This document shows positions 1 to 7,783 of a stretch of 64,000 bases of DNA, piece after piece. The stretch is taken from the NCBI RefSeq assembly GCF_030915505.1, contig NZ_CP133265.1:2694001-2758000 (forward strand), read 5' to 3'. The stretch comes from Neobacillus sp. OS1-2. Its GTDB lineage: Bacteria > Bacillota > Bacilli > Bacillales > Cytobacillaceae. The first letter of the stretch is position 1, and the number at the start of each line of letters is the position of its first letter. Below the pieces are notes generated by a model. That model was not told where the DNA came from and did not search any database. It worked only from the letters and a program-made list of their open reading frames with translations. The translations under genes and the position numbers were made by a program.

Positions 1-146
1 CCTACTGCCAAGCCTGATCCGGTTATCTGTAATAGCATCGCTAATATGGCAACGGAACTAAAACGATCGCCAATCCCATTCACAACCCCAGCCAAGAATA
101 ATTTCCGATATTCTTTTTCAACTTTGATCATGGAATTTCCCATCAT
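1..146 (-). CDS. MFS transporter, N-terminal part (runs off window)
   Basis: Only the first 48 or so codons are inside the window. The reverse strand reads ATG ATG GGA AAT TCC after an AAGGT ribosome binding site, then a charged stretch and a helix with VVNGIGDRFSSVA and LLQITGSGLAVG. That is typical of the first membrane segment and loop of major facilitator transporters. It lies 80 bp downstream of the arsR-type gene on the same strand, so it is probably the target of that repressor. Substrate cannot be told from this fragment. Confidence 0.6.
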   Translation of the reverse strand, partial: MMGNSMIKVEKEYRKLFLAGVVNGIGDRFSSVAILAMLLQITGSGLAV

Positions 147-166
147 TATTACCTTCTTTCATCATA

Positions 167-190
167 GTCTAATTTTATATATATCTAATT
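167..190. promoter_or_regulatory. Possible second ArsR operator upstream of the MFS gene
   Basis: TCTAATT occurs at 168-174 and again at 184-190, 16 bp apart, directly upstream of the MFS start. The same TCTAATT core forms the centre of the large palindrome upstream of the arsR-type gene. This suggests that the repressor binds in front of both genes. It is an inference from motif sharing only. Confidence 0.35.
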
Positions 191-226
191 GGATGGGTGT
201 AAAAAAGAGGCGCCGGGTGACGCCCT

Positions 227-814
227 TTAACTTAACCACCATAATTCAACAGGATTTAATTCATATAGATTATTTTCCCGGTACATATACTGACACATGA
301 TGAGTTCACGCCGTAATGTTGCATAATCTTCATGGAATTGCTTTAAATAGTCATTGATTTCTTTCTCTTGATATACTTTTCCAAATTCTAATCCCTTTGC
401 CATTTGTTCCAGGACAACAAGCTTTTTCTTTCGTTGAGCAGGGTAATTTTTTAATTTCCCTTCTTTTGTGAAGAAGTTGTGGAGAATGACAGCTCGTTCC
501 TCGGCAGTTACGGACATTTCCACGCGAGCTTCACCACCTGTTCCAACCGTGAGAATGGCTTTGGCATTACTTTCTAATGCCTTTAGGTTAAGTGAAAAAT
601 AGATGGTGTTTTTGTCACGTTGTTCCTTGATCAGGCCAACTTCTCGCAACTTTGCCATATGATGGGTAATCGTCGGCGGTTTGAGCCCGAGCTTTCCCGC
701 AATTGCTTGCCCGTGTAAAGGGCCTTGTTGGAGAAGGCCGATAATCCGAACGCGTGTAAGGTCCCCCAATGCTTTATGAAATTCAACAATTTTATTTAAT
801 TGCATAATCAACAC
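227..814 (-). CDS. ArsR-family transcriptional regulator with DUF2087 domain
   Basis: 195 residues. The N-terminal 80 residues form an ArsR-type winged helix (FHKALGDLTRVRIIGLL, then GLKPPTITHHMAKLREVGLI as the recognition part). Residues about 110-190 match the DUF2087 domain (FFTKEGKLKNYPAQRKKKL and the YATLRRELI motif). No obvious metal-binding cysteine pair is present, so it probably senses something other than arsenic. It may start at 814 or at the in-frame ATG at 805. A 34-bp perfect palindrome lies just upstream, and an MFS gene lies downstream on the same strand. The likely role is repression of itself and of the exporter. Confidence 0.85.
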   Translation of the reverse strand: MLIMQLNKIVEFHKALGDLTRVRIIGLLQQGPLHGQAIAGKLGLKPPTITHHMAKLREVGLIKEQRDKNTIYFSLNLKALESNAKAILTVGTGGEARVEMSVTAEERAVILHNFFTKEGKLKNYPAQRKKKLVVLEQMAKGLEFGKVYQEKEINDYLKQFHEDYATLRRELIMCQYMYRENNLYELNPVELWWLS

Positions 815-819
815 ACCTT

Positions 820-853
820 ATTCAATTAGTATCTAATTAGATACTAATTGAAT
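820..853. promoter_or_regulatory. 34-bp perfect palindrome, probable ArsR-family operator
   Basis: The sequence from 820 to 853 is a perfect inverted repeat with the core AGTATCTAATTAGATACT. It sits 6 bp upstream of the 814 start of the ArsR-type gene, overlapping where its promoter must be. Size, symmetry and position fit autorepression by a dimeric winged-helix regulator. Confidence 0.75.
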
Positions 854-900
854 TAAGCTGATTTAGCAATAGGTAAATTTAGTGGAAAACCATTTTTTTT

Positions 901-1010
901 CATGAAGCCGATGAAGGACAGATCCCTGTTGAAAACTGCGCGATTAGTCCTTCGTGAAGCCGATGAAGGACAAACCTCCAAAACTCCCCGGCAGAAAAGT
1001 CCTTCATGAA
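901..1010. repeat. Two-unit repeat, 52-bp period, hairpin-forming
   Basis: TGAAGCCGATGAAGGACA occurs at 903-920 and 955-972, exactly 52 bp apart. AGTCCTTC occurs at 946-953 and 998-1005, also 52 bp apart. AAGGACA and AGTCCTT are inverse to each other, so each unit can fold into a hairpin. The repeats fill the gap between the arsR-type gene and the 3' end of the RNase J gene. The layout resembles the 51-bp units at 32037-32200. Confidence 0.7.
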
Positions 1011-1025
1011 CCCGAGTACCAGCTC

Positions 1026-2699
1026 TTATATTTCAATAATAATTGGGAGAATCATCGGCTTTCTCTTTGTTTTTGCAAATAATTTTTGGCCAACTACCTT
1101 TTTTATATTTTGCTTGATGACATTCCACTGCCGAATATTCTCTGCTTGAAGATCAGTAACCGTTTTTTTAACGAGGCGGTTAATCTCTTTTAGGAGGTCT
1201 TCGGAATCTTTTACGTAGACGAATCCACGGGAAATGGTGTCAGGTCCTTGAATAATTTTTCTCTCTGTCTTACTTAATGTTAAAACAATGACGATCATTC
1301 CGTCTTCAGACAGTTGTTTTCGGTCTCGTAATACGATTTCCCCAACATCGCCTACGCCCATTCCGTCAACGTAGGTATCTCCCGATGGAATTCTCCGAGT
1401 TTGTCGGGCAATAGAGTTTTCAAAGTCAACCACATCACCGTTTTTAATAATAAAAGTATGTCCGGATTCAACACCAACTGATTCAGCAAGCTGACGGTGA
1501 TGGTGCAGCATTCTGAATTCACCATGAACGGGAATAAAATAGGTTGGCTTCATAAGGGTAAGCATCAACTTTAAATCTTCCTGGTATCCATGTCCGGAAA
1601 CATGCATGCCTGTCGAGCTGCCTGACCCATAAATCACGTTAGCTCCCAATTGAAATAGGTTGTCGATAATGCGAGAAACATCTTTTTCGTTCCCTGGAAT
1701 GGGCGATGCTGCTAAAATAACCGTGTCTCCGGGGTAAATGGAAATATCTCGATAATTTCCGCTGGCAAGACGGGCAAGTGCCGCCATTGGCTCGCCTTGA
1801 CTCCCAGTACACAGGATAGCAACCTTTTCAGGCGCAAGTTGATCGACTTCAGAAGCCTCAATCAACATCCCATCGGGAACGGTTAAATATCCCCGTTCGA
1901 TCGCTACGGAGACGACATTGACCATACTTCGGCCAAGCAAAGCAAGTTTTCGATTTGTCTTCATACAAGCTTCAACGACTTGCTGAACTCTATTTACATT
2001 CGAAGCGAAAGTAGAAATAAAGATTTTTCCATCCGCTTTCATGAAAACCTCGTTCATATGACTGCCAACCATCCGTTCTGACGGTGATAGACCTGTCCGT
2101 TCTGCATTGGTACTTTCAGAGATTAAAACTAGGACCCCTTGCTCACCAATAGCGGCCATTTTATGAATATCTGCATATTGGTTATTAGCCGGAGTTAAAT
2201 CGAATTTGAAGTCTCCCGTATGAACAATATTCCCTTCAGGTGTCTGAAAGACAATCCCTAAACAATCCGGAATACTATGGCTGACTTTGAAAAAGGATAC
2301 TTTCAACTCGCCCAACTCAAGTGTTGATTCAGAATCAATTGAAATGAGTTTTGTATCCCTTGTAAGCCGATGCTCTTCTAACTTTATTTCAATAAGACCT
2401 AGTGTAAAACGGGTGGCATATATAGGAACATTTATTTTTCGTAAAAGGTAAGGAATTCCCCCAATATGATCTTCGTGTCCATGTGTCACGACTAGAGCTC
2501 GAATTTTTTCCTTGTTCTCTTCTAAGTAGGTAATATCCGGAATAATTAAATCAATCCCTAATAGACTCTCGTCTGGGAACTTGCCGCCACAATCGATGAT
2601 GATGATATCATCTGCGTATTGAATGACATACATGTTTTTACCGATTTCATTGATACCGCCTAACGCAAAAAAAGATAATGGACTTTCTTGGGTTTTCAA
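1026..2699 (-). CDS. Ribonuclease J family protein (RNase J1-like paralogue)
   Basis: 557 residues, the usual RNase J length. Metallo-beta-lactamase motifs are present in order: HGHEDHIGG near residue 75, SHSIPD near 142, HTGDFKFD near 162. The beta-CASP region carries CTGSQGEP, and PVHGEFRML supplies the late histidine. The C terminus keeps KRKPMILPIIIEI, very like RNase J1. The enzyme degrades and processes RNA as a 5'-3' exonuclease and endonuclease. Usual rnjA neighbours (rpoY) are missing, so it is more likely an extra copy than the primary RNase J1. It starts at ATG 2699 after a GGAGGTAAAAAG site. Confidence 0.9.
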   Translation of the reverse strand: MKTQESPLSFFALGGINEIGKNMYVIQYADDIIIIDCGGKFPDESLLGIDLIIPDITYLEENKEKIRALVVTHGHEDHIGGIPYLLRKINVPIYATRFTLGLIEIKLEEHRLTRDTKLISIDSESTLELGELKVSFFKVSHSIPDCLGIVFQTPEGNIVHTGDFKFDLTPANNQYADIHKMAAIGEQGVLVLISESTNAERTGLSPSERMVGSHMNEVFMKADGKIFISTFASNVNRVQQVVEACMKTNRKLALLGRSMVNVVSVAIERGYLTVPDGMLIEASEVDQLAPEKVAILCTGSQGEPMAALARLASGNYRDISIYPGDTVILAASPIPGNEKDVSRIIDNLFQLGANVIYGSGSSTGMHVSGHGYQEDLKLMLTLMKPTYFIPVHGEFRMLHHHRQLAESVGVESGHTFIIKNGDVVDFENSIARQTRRIPSGDTYVDGMGVGDVGEIVLRDRKQLSEDGMIVIVLTLSKTERKIIQGPDTISRGFVYVKDSEDLLKEINRLVKKTVTDLQAENIRQWNVIKQNIKKVVGQKLFAKTKRKPMILPIIIEI

Positions 2700-2903
2700 C
2701 TTTTTACCTCCAATTCCAGTCAGATAATATTAGTATTCCATTTTAGTTGGAAGATATTAAGAGCTGGTGAAGGATGTTAAGGATGGGTTGATCGATTGTT
2801 TAAGCCTAGTGAAGTAGACCATTTAGGAGTGGTGGTATTTATCCATAATTTTCGACCTTGGATAAAATGAAGTGAAATAATAGTAGAGTGTTGTTTTTAG
2901 AAA

Positions 2904-2944
2904 TTGACTTTGGTCAATTTCTTTTTTGTAAAGTGGTCTATTAT
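2904..2944 (+). promoter_or_regulatory. FNR-type box and -10 element for the 3010 gene
   Basis: TTGAC-TTTG-GTCAA lies at 2904-2917 and TATTAT at 2939-2944. The implied start site is near 2951, so the box is centred about 41 bp upstream, the spacing of class II activation by FNR-like proteins. The inverted repeat extends to GAAATTGAC/GTCAATTTC. The same layout recurs at 3863 and 5004. The 310-bp gap 2700-3009 holds this promoter and nothing else recognised. Confidence 0.65.
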
Positions 2945-3009
2945 TTGATGTAGGAGAATTTCCTTAGTATCACCCGCCAGGAATAGAAAGAATCAATAGG
3001 GGGGACAGC

Positions 3010-3843
3010 ATGCTTGAATTTGATTTGACACATAATAATGAAATGCCCTCTGTGTGTTCCCACCAACCTAATGCCGGAGAACGTATGGAGGAATTTATTG
3101 AATCTGGTTCTTACAAGCATTTGAAAGGTGTATCAAATGAAAAAGAAGCTATAAATAAAAATATTTTTCAGCACTTAATTGATTCCGAATCGAAACGGCA
3201 TGAAATAGGAAATAACTTAGTTGCGAAATTTATCCCAAAGAAGATTTATCACTATGATTATCCTGGTTTAAATGAATATTTGTATGATCGAGGTCTGCTG
3301 CAGAAGCTGATCAGGCTTTCGAGTTCAGATTTGAAAAAAAAGCAGCAATTGTTGGATTTGTTTGAGCCATTTGCTGTTAATCCTAGTTACTATACAAAGC
3401 CATCATTTAATAAAGTGGGAAGAGAGTTTGTCAAAATAGAGGAACATCCGGACTTACAGCTAACGCTGGAAGAAGCATCTACAAGAAAACGTCATAATAT
3501 GATTTGTTTGCGAAAAGCTCAAAAAGAATATGAAACGTTAAAAAGGGAAATGGAATCATGTCAGCAGCTAATTGTAGAAGGGAAAATTAATCATAAGTAT
3601 GGTTCTGTCACGAGAGTGCAAAAGCCATTCATCTATAATCCAATTGAAATAACAGACAAGCTAGCGATAAGGCAGCTCATTGAATATGGAAAACCGGATA
3701 TTGGTCGCTTAATGGAATATGTATACAAGGGATTTATTTCAAAAAGTGAAATGGAATCATTCAGACAATTGATCGATATCCAGCTAACTTTTGTCATTCT
3801 TGATTTAGACGAAGAAGCAAGGATATTGCAAAACCGGAAGTGA
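3010..3843 (+). CDS. Protein of unknown function under an FNR-type promoter
   Basis: 277 residues, not recognised. It is soluble, has no signal peptide or membrane segment, and is rich in Lys, Glu and Leu. Residues about 160-200 (TRKRHNMICLRKAQKEYETL and on) look helical or coiled-coil. Cysteines are few and form no CxxC motif. A GGGGGGACAGC ribosome binding site precedes ATG 3010. It is followed after 105 bp by the HMA and Crp/Fnr genes and preceded by an FNR-type box, so it probably belongs to the same low-oxygen or nitric-oxide response. No catalytic function can be assigned. Confidence 0.8.
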   Translation: MLEFDLTHNNEMPSVCSHQPNAGERMEEFIESGSYKHLKGVSNEKEAINKNIFQHLIDSESKRHEIGNNLVAKFIPKKIYHYDYPGLNEYLYDRGLLQKLIRLSSSDLKKKQQLLDLFEPFAVNPSYYTKPSFNKVGREFVKIEEHPDLQLTLEEASTRKRHNMICLRKAQKEYETLKREMESCQQLIVEGKINHKYGSVTRVQKPFIYNPIEITDKLAIRQLIEYGKPDIGRLMEYVYKGFISKSEMESFRQLIDIQLTFVILDLDEEARILQNRK

Positions 3844-3862
3844 ATAAATGTTTGCGTGGTTC

Positions 3863-3904
3863 TTGATTCCCATCAATGATTAGTTGTGATGTTCATTTTA
3901 TAAT
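3863..3904 (+). promoter_or_regulatory. FNR-type box and promoter for the HMA-crp/fnr operon
   Basis: TTGAT-TCCC-ATCAA at 3863-3876 is a perfect FNR consensus. A perfect -10 TATAAT follows at 3899-3904, placing the start site near 3911 and the box at about -41.5. This drives the regulator's own operon, so positive autoregulation is likely. Confidence 0.75.
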
Positions 3905-3948
3905 AGAGGAAACAGGTAATGATCATGAAATAAAGGGGAGAACTTAAA

Positions 3949-4170
3949 ATGACAAAAGCAGTATTTCAAGTTGCATTACTGGATTGTGCGGGTTGTTTCA
4001 AAGAAGTGGAAACTCAATTATATCACCAGAATGGAGTTGTATCTGTCAAGGTTTTTCCACAATTAGGAAAGGTCCGAACAGAATTTGATGAAGCGAAAAT
4101 AAATGCAGAACAACTAAGAGGATTCATGACAAACCAGGGTTATTTGGTTCAATCAATAAGAGTAAATTAG
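3949..4170 (+). CDS. Small heavy-metal-associated (HMA) domain protein
   Basis: 73 residues forming a single ferredoxin-like HMA fold, as in CopZ-type copper chaperones. The metal-binding loop is DCAGC, with Cys13 and Cys16, and GVVSVKVFP follows as the second strand. The methionine of the usual MxCxxC motif is replaced by Leu (LDCAGC). A GGGGAGAAC ribosome binding site precedes the ATG. It lies 18 bp upstream of the Crp/Fnr gene in the same operon, so it may hand a metal to that regulator or respond to it. The bound metal is unknown. Confidence 0.8.
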   Translation: MTKAVFQVALLDCAGCFKEVETQLYHQNGVVSVKVFPQLGKVRTEFDEAKINAEQLRGFMTNQGYLVQSIRVN

Positions 4171-4188
4171 ATTAAGGAGTGTTATTCA

Positions 4189-4899
4189 ATGGGGTTAAAG
4201 GCAACCAATTCCCATGATCATAATTGTGTCAAAGGATCACCGAAAGCATGTGTTTCGCTGGTTCCCATTTTTAATCATTTAGAAGCAGAACAAATGGATG
4301 AAATTATGGTGACGACGAATTCCGTTTCATACAAAAGAGGGGAGATTATTTACCGGGCAGGTGACCAATCAGATTCCCTTTATATTGTAAATAAAGGGAA
4401 AATTAGAATCTACCGAATATCTGAATCTGGAAAAGAGCAGCTGGTTCGTATTCTAAATTCAGGTGACTTTACGGGTGAACTTGCTTTATTTAACGATGCT
4501 ACCCACGAATCATTTGCCGAAGCAATGATGGAGACGCAAGTGTGCATGATCAAACGCTCGGACTTACAAGAATTTCTTTTAAAATACCCATCGATTTCAT
4601 TGAAGATCCTAGCGGAGTTCTCAAACCGATTAGAGCAATCGGAAAAACAAACCACACGTTTTGCAACAGAGAATGTGGAAACGAGAATTGCTCTTTTCTT
4701 AGCAGAATGTATTGAAAATGAAGGGAATTCACAAGAATTCGTCCTGCCAATGAGTAAAAAGGATTTAGCATCCTATTTAGGGACCACACCGGAGACGATT
4801 AGCCGCAAGCTAGCTGATCTTGAAAATGCAGGGTTTATTAAACAAAAGCCGCATAAGCGAATGGAAATTTTAGATTTAGATGGATTACTTTTGTTATAG
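4189..4899 (+). CDS. Crp/Fnr-family transcriptional regulator, FNR-like
   Basis: 236 residues. A cyclic-nucleotide-binding fold spans about residues 28-145 (GEIIYRAGDQSDSLYIVNKG, SGDFTGELALF). The Crp-type HTH spans about 165-230, with TTPETISRKLADLENAGFI as recognition helix. The E-x-x-S-R pattern is the one E. coli FNR uses to read TTGAT. N-terminal Cys13 and Cys21 plus Cys119 in METQVCMIK match the positions of FNR cluster ligands, with METQVC resembling METSMVC around FNR Cys122. A fourth N-terminal Cys is absent, so the sensory group (4Fe-4S with another ligand, or thiols) is open. TTGAT boxes at 3863 and 5004 make self and mevalonate-operon control likely. Confidence 0.88.
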   Translation: MGLKATNSHDHNCVKGSPKACVSLVPIFNHLEAEQMDEIMVTTNSVSYKRGEIIYRAGDQSDSLYIVNKGKIRIYRISESGKEQLVRILNSGDFTGELALFNDATHESFAEAMMETQVCMIKRSDLQEFLLKYPSISLKILAEFSNRLEQSEKQTTRFATENVETRIALFLAECIENEGNSQEFVLPMSKKDLASYLGTTPETISRKLADLENAGFIKQKPHKRMEILDLDGLLLL

Positions 4900-5003
4900 G
4901 TAGTGAAAAGTCAATGAAGTACAATCTAACGAATAATGGACTAGGTTAAGGAGCAGAGAAGCTCGTTTAGCCTAGTCTTCTTTTTTGAAAAAATAATAGA
5001 AAC

Positions 5004-5046
5004 TTGATTTGCATCAATTAATAATGATAATCATTATCATTATAAT
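5004..5046 (+). promoter_or_regulatory. FNR-type box and -10 of the mevalonate/norZ operon
   Basis: TTGAT-TTGC-ATCAA at 5004-5017 is a perfect FNR consensus. TATAAT at 5041-5046 gives a start site near 5052, so the box is centred at about -41.5. No good -35 element is seen, as expected for an activator-dependent class II promoter. This is the third such promoter within 2.1 kb. Confidence 0.78.
5023..5041. promoter_or_regulatory. Fur box inside the mevalonate operon promoter
   Basis: TGATAATCATTATCA at 5025-5039 is a perfect 7-1-7 Fur motif within the 19-bp core AATGATAATCATTATCATT. It lies between the FNR-type box and the -10, where bound Fur would block RNA polymerase. Iron-replete cells should therefore repress the operon. 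Confidence 0.85.
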
Positions 5047-5119
5047 GTGGATAAAGATCATTCCTCTTTCAGGAAACAATGATCTGATTTGTTGGTATTA
5101 AAGGAGTTGAGTCAGATAG

Positions 5120-5392
5120 ATGGCGGATATGAAAATAAAGGAAATGCTGCCAAATAAGGTGGAAAATACATCAGATAACATTGAGGTATGGGAGGATCTT
5201 GTCAACATTAAAAGTATGGCTCTATCCTTACTTGTTTGCAGCATTACCGCGCTTGGAGGGTATTTCATTGCCCCCAATGAACCACCGAAACCATTATTTT
5301 ATGGTCTAATTGGTGCTTTTTTCGGTTTTATTCTATGTAGTTTGGTAGTAAAACCAAAAAGAATAATTCGTGAGATACAAAGGGAGGACTAA
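5120..5392 (+). CDS. Small two-helix membrane protein, partner of TctA-like permease
   Basis: 90 residues with membrane segments at about 35-53 (MALSLLVCSITALGGYFI) and 60-80 (LFYGLIGAFFGFILCSLVV), and a basic tail. Four bases separate its stop from the TTG start of the TctA-like gene, so the two are translationally linked. In tripartite tricarboxylate transporters a small membrane subunit (TctB) accompanies TctA. This protein could fill that role but is shorter than TctB and not clearly homologous. It is the first gene after the FNR/Fur promoter. Confidence 0.75.
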   Translation: MADMKIKEMLPNKVENTSDNIEVWEDLVNIKSMALSLLVCSITALGGYFIAPNEPPKPLFYGLIGAFFGFILCSLVVKPKRIIREIQRED

Positions 5393-5396
5393 GGAA

Positions 5397-6752
5397 TTGG
5401 ATTCAGTATTAATTTTTCAAATGGTTGTTGCAGCTTTGTTGGCCGCGGCAGCCTACACGGTGATTGGGATCGCACCAGGAACCGATGAAACGGCAACCAT
5501 TGCACCGGTCACACTCGTGTTAGTACTATCCGGTTTACCGCCAGCTGTGATCTTGTCCTTCTTTATTTCGGCTATTGTTGCCAGTAAACTAACAGATTCG
5601 ATCCCGGTAGCGGTGGCGGGAATTCCCGGTGGAGTCATGGCGACCCCTGCGGTGGAACATGCGATGATTCTTAAGAAATTCGGCATGTCGGATGTCAGTA
5701 TTCGGAAGATGGCCTCAGGTTCTGTCATTGGGACGATAGTGGCTGTTCCAGTCAGTTTACTACTAGCCAATGCACTCATCCCAGTTGCGGATGTTATAAA
5801 AGAATATGCCAATCCACTCTTTTTCATTGGTGCCATATTCCTTGCACTTATGTGTAAAAATAGATGGATTGCCCTGGCATCCATTGTTCCCTTTGCCTTA
5901 TTGATTCAAGGTTTGCGTTATTTATATTGGGGAGTAGGGGTTGTACCGGAGGGGACAAATGTATTTGTTTCCTTTTTCCTAGGGATTACCATTGGCCCCA
6001 TTATTTTGACTTTATTTGAACTATTGAACAAACAAAAAAGAGAAAGTCTAGAACGTTTTGATAAAAAAACAATCATGATAAATAAAGCAAGTCGTACTAA
6101 GGGCTTTCCAAATCCATTTACCATTTTATCAAAAAAGGAGCTAGGAATGAGTGCCTTGTCTTCTCTAATTGGATCCATTACTTTCATTATGAGTCCAGTG
6201 GGGATGACCATCTTTTTAGGGGAAATGTTCTCGAGCCGGGAGAAAGATCCGGCGAAGAAAGCATCTCTTGCCATCTCGTGTATGGAAGCATTAGCAAACG
6301 CAACTTATATTGCAGGAACATTAATTCCATTAATTGCCTTAGGTATTCCGCTTTCACCAATGGCCATTGGTCCGGCTAATGCCCTATTTAATGCCCCTCC
6401 GAGGTTCACGTTAGAGCATAATATGCACCATCTTCTATCATCCTCTGCTTTTGTTTGGGCAACTCTTATTGGGGCTGGCATTGCGGTAGGGATTACCTAC
6501 TTTATTACGATAAAGTATTCTCAGCAAATCTGTGCGTTTGTGTTTAGAAGAATTCCTCATGAAGCCATATTAGGATTATTCTTCAGTCTGGTATTATTGC
6601 TGGCGTTTATGGATGCCGGGTGGATCAATATTGGAGGAGTCATATTAATCGGATTAGTTGCCGGGGTGCTTCACCGCTGGGGTATAAATTACGGAGTTCA
6701 ATTTATGGTGCTCTACTCTGCACCATGGATTATTACAAATATTGTTAGGTAA
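5397..6752 (+). CDS. Tripartite tricarboxylate transporter (TctA) family permease
   Basis: About 451 residues with 10-12 membrane segments. TctA-like signatures are GIAPGTDETATIAP near residue 24, then SGLPP and a second half motif KLTDSIPVAVAGIPGG near 75. The start is TTG 5397, with GGGAGG nine bases upstream. No TctC-type solute-binding lipoprotein gene is nearby. TctA proteins move carboxylates across the membrane. Its place directly before mvaK1-mvaD-mvaK2 suggests that the cargo could be mevalonate, itself a hydroxy-carboxylate, but this is inference. It has 46 bp to mvaK1. Confidence 0.82.
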   Translation: MDSVLIFQMVVAALLAAAAYTVIGIAPGTDETATIAPVTLVLVLSGLPPAVILSFFISAIVASKLTDSIPVAVAGIPGGVMATPAVEHAMILKKFGMSDVSIRKMASGSVIGTIVAVPVSLLLANALIPVADVIKEYANPLFFIGAIFLALMCKNRWIALASIVPFALLIQGLRYLYWGVGVVPEGTNVFVSFFLGITIGPIILTLFELLNKQKRESLERFDKKTIMINKASRTKGFPNPFTILSKKELGMSALSSLIGSITFIMSPVGMTIFLGEMFSSREKDPAKKASLAISCMEALANATYIAGTLIPLIALGIPLSPMAIGPANALFNAPPRFTLEHNMHHLLSSSAFVWATLIGAGIAVGITYFITIKYSQQICAFVFRRIPHEAILGLFFSLVLLLAFMDAGWINIGGVILIGLVAGVLHRWGINYGVQFMVLYSAPWIITNIVR

Positions 6753-6798
6753 GGCATGTAGCATGGGGGTGCTCCCCGTAAATAAGGGAGGTAATAAA

Positions 6799-7761
6799 AT
6801 GAGGCAACTCATGCAAAAGGTGGCGGTGGGCAGTGCTCACGGTAAATTAATTCTAGTTGGTGAACATTCTGTCGTTTATGGGATGCCTGCCATTGCACTG
6901 CCGTTTCCAGTACTTGAGGCAACAGCAACGGTTGAGGAAAATTTTGAAGGAATTTTTCTTGCTAGTGATTATTATGATGGACCGCTTAAAGGGGTACCAA
7001 AGAAATTCTGGGGAATAGCCGCTTGTGTAGAAGAAACACTTAAACGTTTAAACAAGCATAATCAGGGACTTTTGATCCGCCTTCATTCTTCCATACCAAT
7101 AGGGAGAGGATTGGGTTCTAGTGCTGCGATTGCGATTGCAATTGTAAAAAGCTTGTTCGCTTTTTATGGGAAAAAGGCTCAACCAGATGAAGTCATGCCA
7201 CTTGTCCATATAGCTGAAACATTTGCACATGGGAATCCTAGTGGACTTGATATGGTTACGGCATTTAGTGAGTATCCAATTTGGTTTCAAAAAGGGAAAA
7301 AGATAGAGTCGTTACAAATGGGTGGGCCTCTTTTTCTAGTGGTGGCTGATACGGGTCATTTTGGTGATACCCGTGGAGCCGTCTTAAGTATCAAAGCGAA
7401 GCATGCTGCAAATCCCGAAAGGACACAGAAATCGTTGAACCAGCTTGGTACAGTTACGCTTGAAGCTAGAAGGGCTATTTCTAAGGGGGATCTAAGGTTA
7501 TTAGGTCAATTATTTGATTTAGCCCAATCAGAGCTGGCGGATCTCGGTGTTAGTAATGAGAAGATTAATAGACTCGTTGAGGCCGCACGAAAAGCAGGGG
7601 CACTTGGGGCAAAATTAACTGGTGGTGGCCGGGGTGGATGTATAGTGGCACTCGCTCAAACTGCCACACATGCCCAGGTGATTGCTAAAGCATTAATGAA
7701 AGCGGGGGCGTGTAACACCTGGTCTTTTGTACAGATGACAAGGGGAGCGGAAATTAACTAA
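6799..7761 (+). CDS. mvaK1: Mevalonate kinase
   Basis: 320 residues, a GHMP kinase. It has SAHGKLILVGEHSVVYG at the N terminus, the ATP loop PIGRGLGSSAAIA near residue 100, and the third GHMP motif KLTGGGRGGCIVAL near 275. It phosphorylates mevalonate to 5-phosphomevalonate, the first step of the lower mevalonate pathway. ATG 6799 follows GGGAGG by seven bases. A longer in-frame reading from 6742 lacks such a site. It is followed by mvaD (22-bp gap). The mevalonate pathway is unusual in Bacillaceae, which normally rely on the MEP pathway. Confidence 0.93.
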   Translation: MRQLMQKVAVGSAHGKLILVGEHSVVYGMPAIALPFPVLEATATVEENFEGIFLASDYYDGPLKGVPKKFWGIAACVEETLKRLNKHNQGLLIRLHSSIPIGRGLGSSAAIAIAIVKSLFAFYGKKAQPDEVMPLVHIAETFAHGNPSGLDMVTAFSEYPIWFQKGKKIESLQMGGPLFLVVADTGHFGDTRGAVLSIKAKHAANPERTQKSLNQLGTVTLEARRAISKGDLRLLGQLFDLAQSELADLGVSNEKINRLVEAARKAGALGAKLTGGGRGGCIVALAQTATHAQVIAKALMKAGACNTWSFVQMTRGAEIN

Positions 7762-7783
7762 ATGATGAAAGTGGGGGGTACAG

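Noticed and set aside
2900..2927. Hairpin GAAATTGAC/GTCAATTTC followed by six T, looking like a terminator
   Set aside because: No plus-strand gene precedes it. The same bases form a TTGAC-N4-GTCAA box at the exact class II distance from a -10, as at two neighbouring promoters, so a regulatory site is the better reading.
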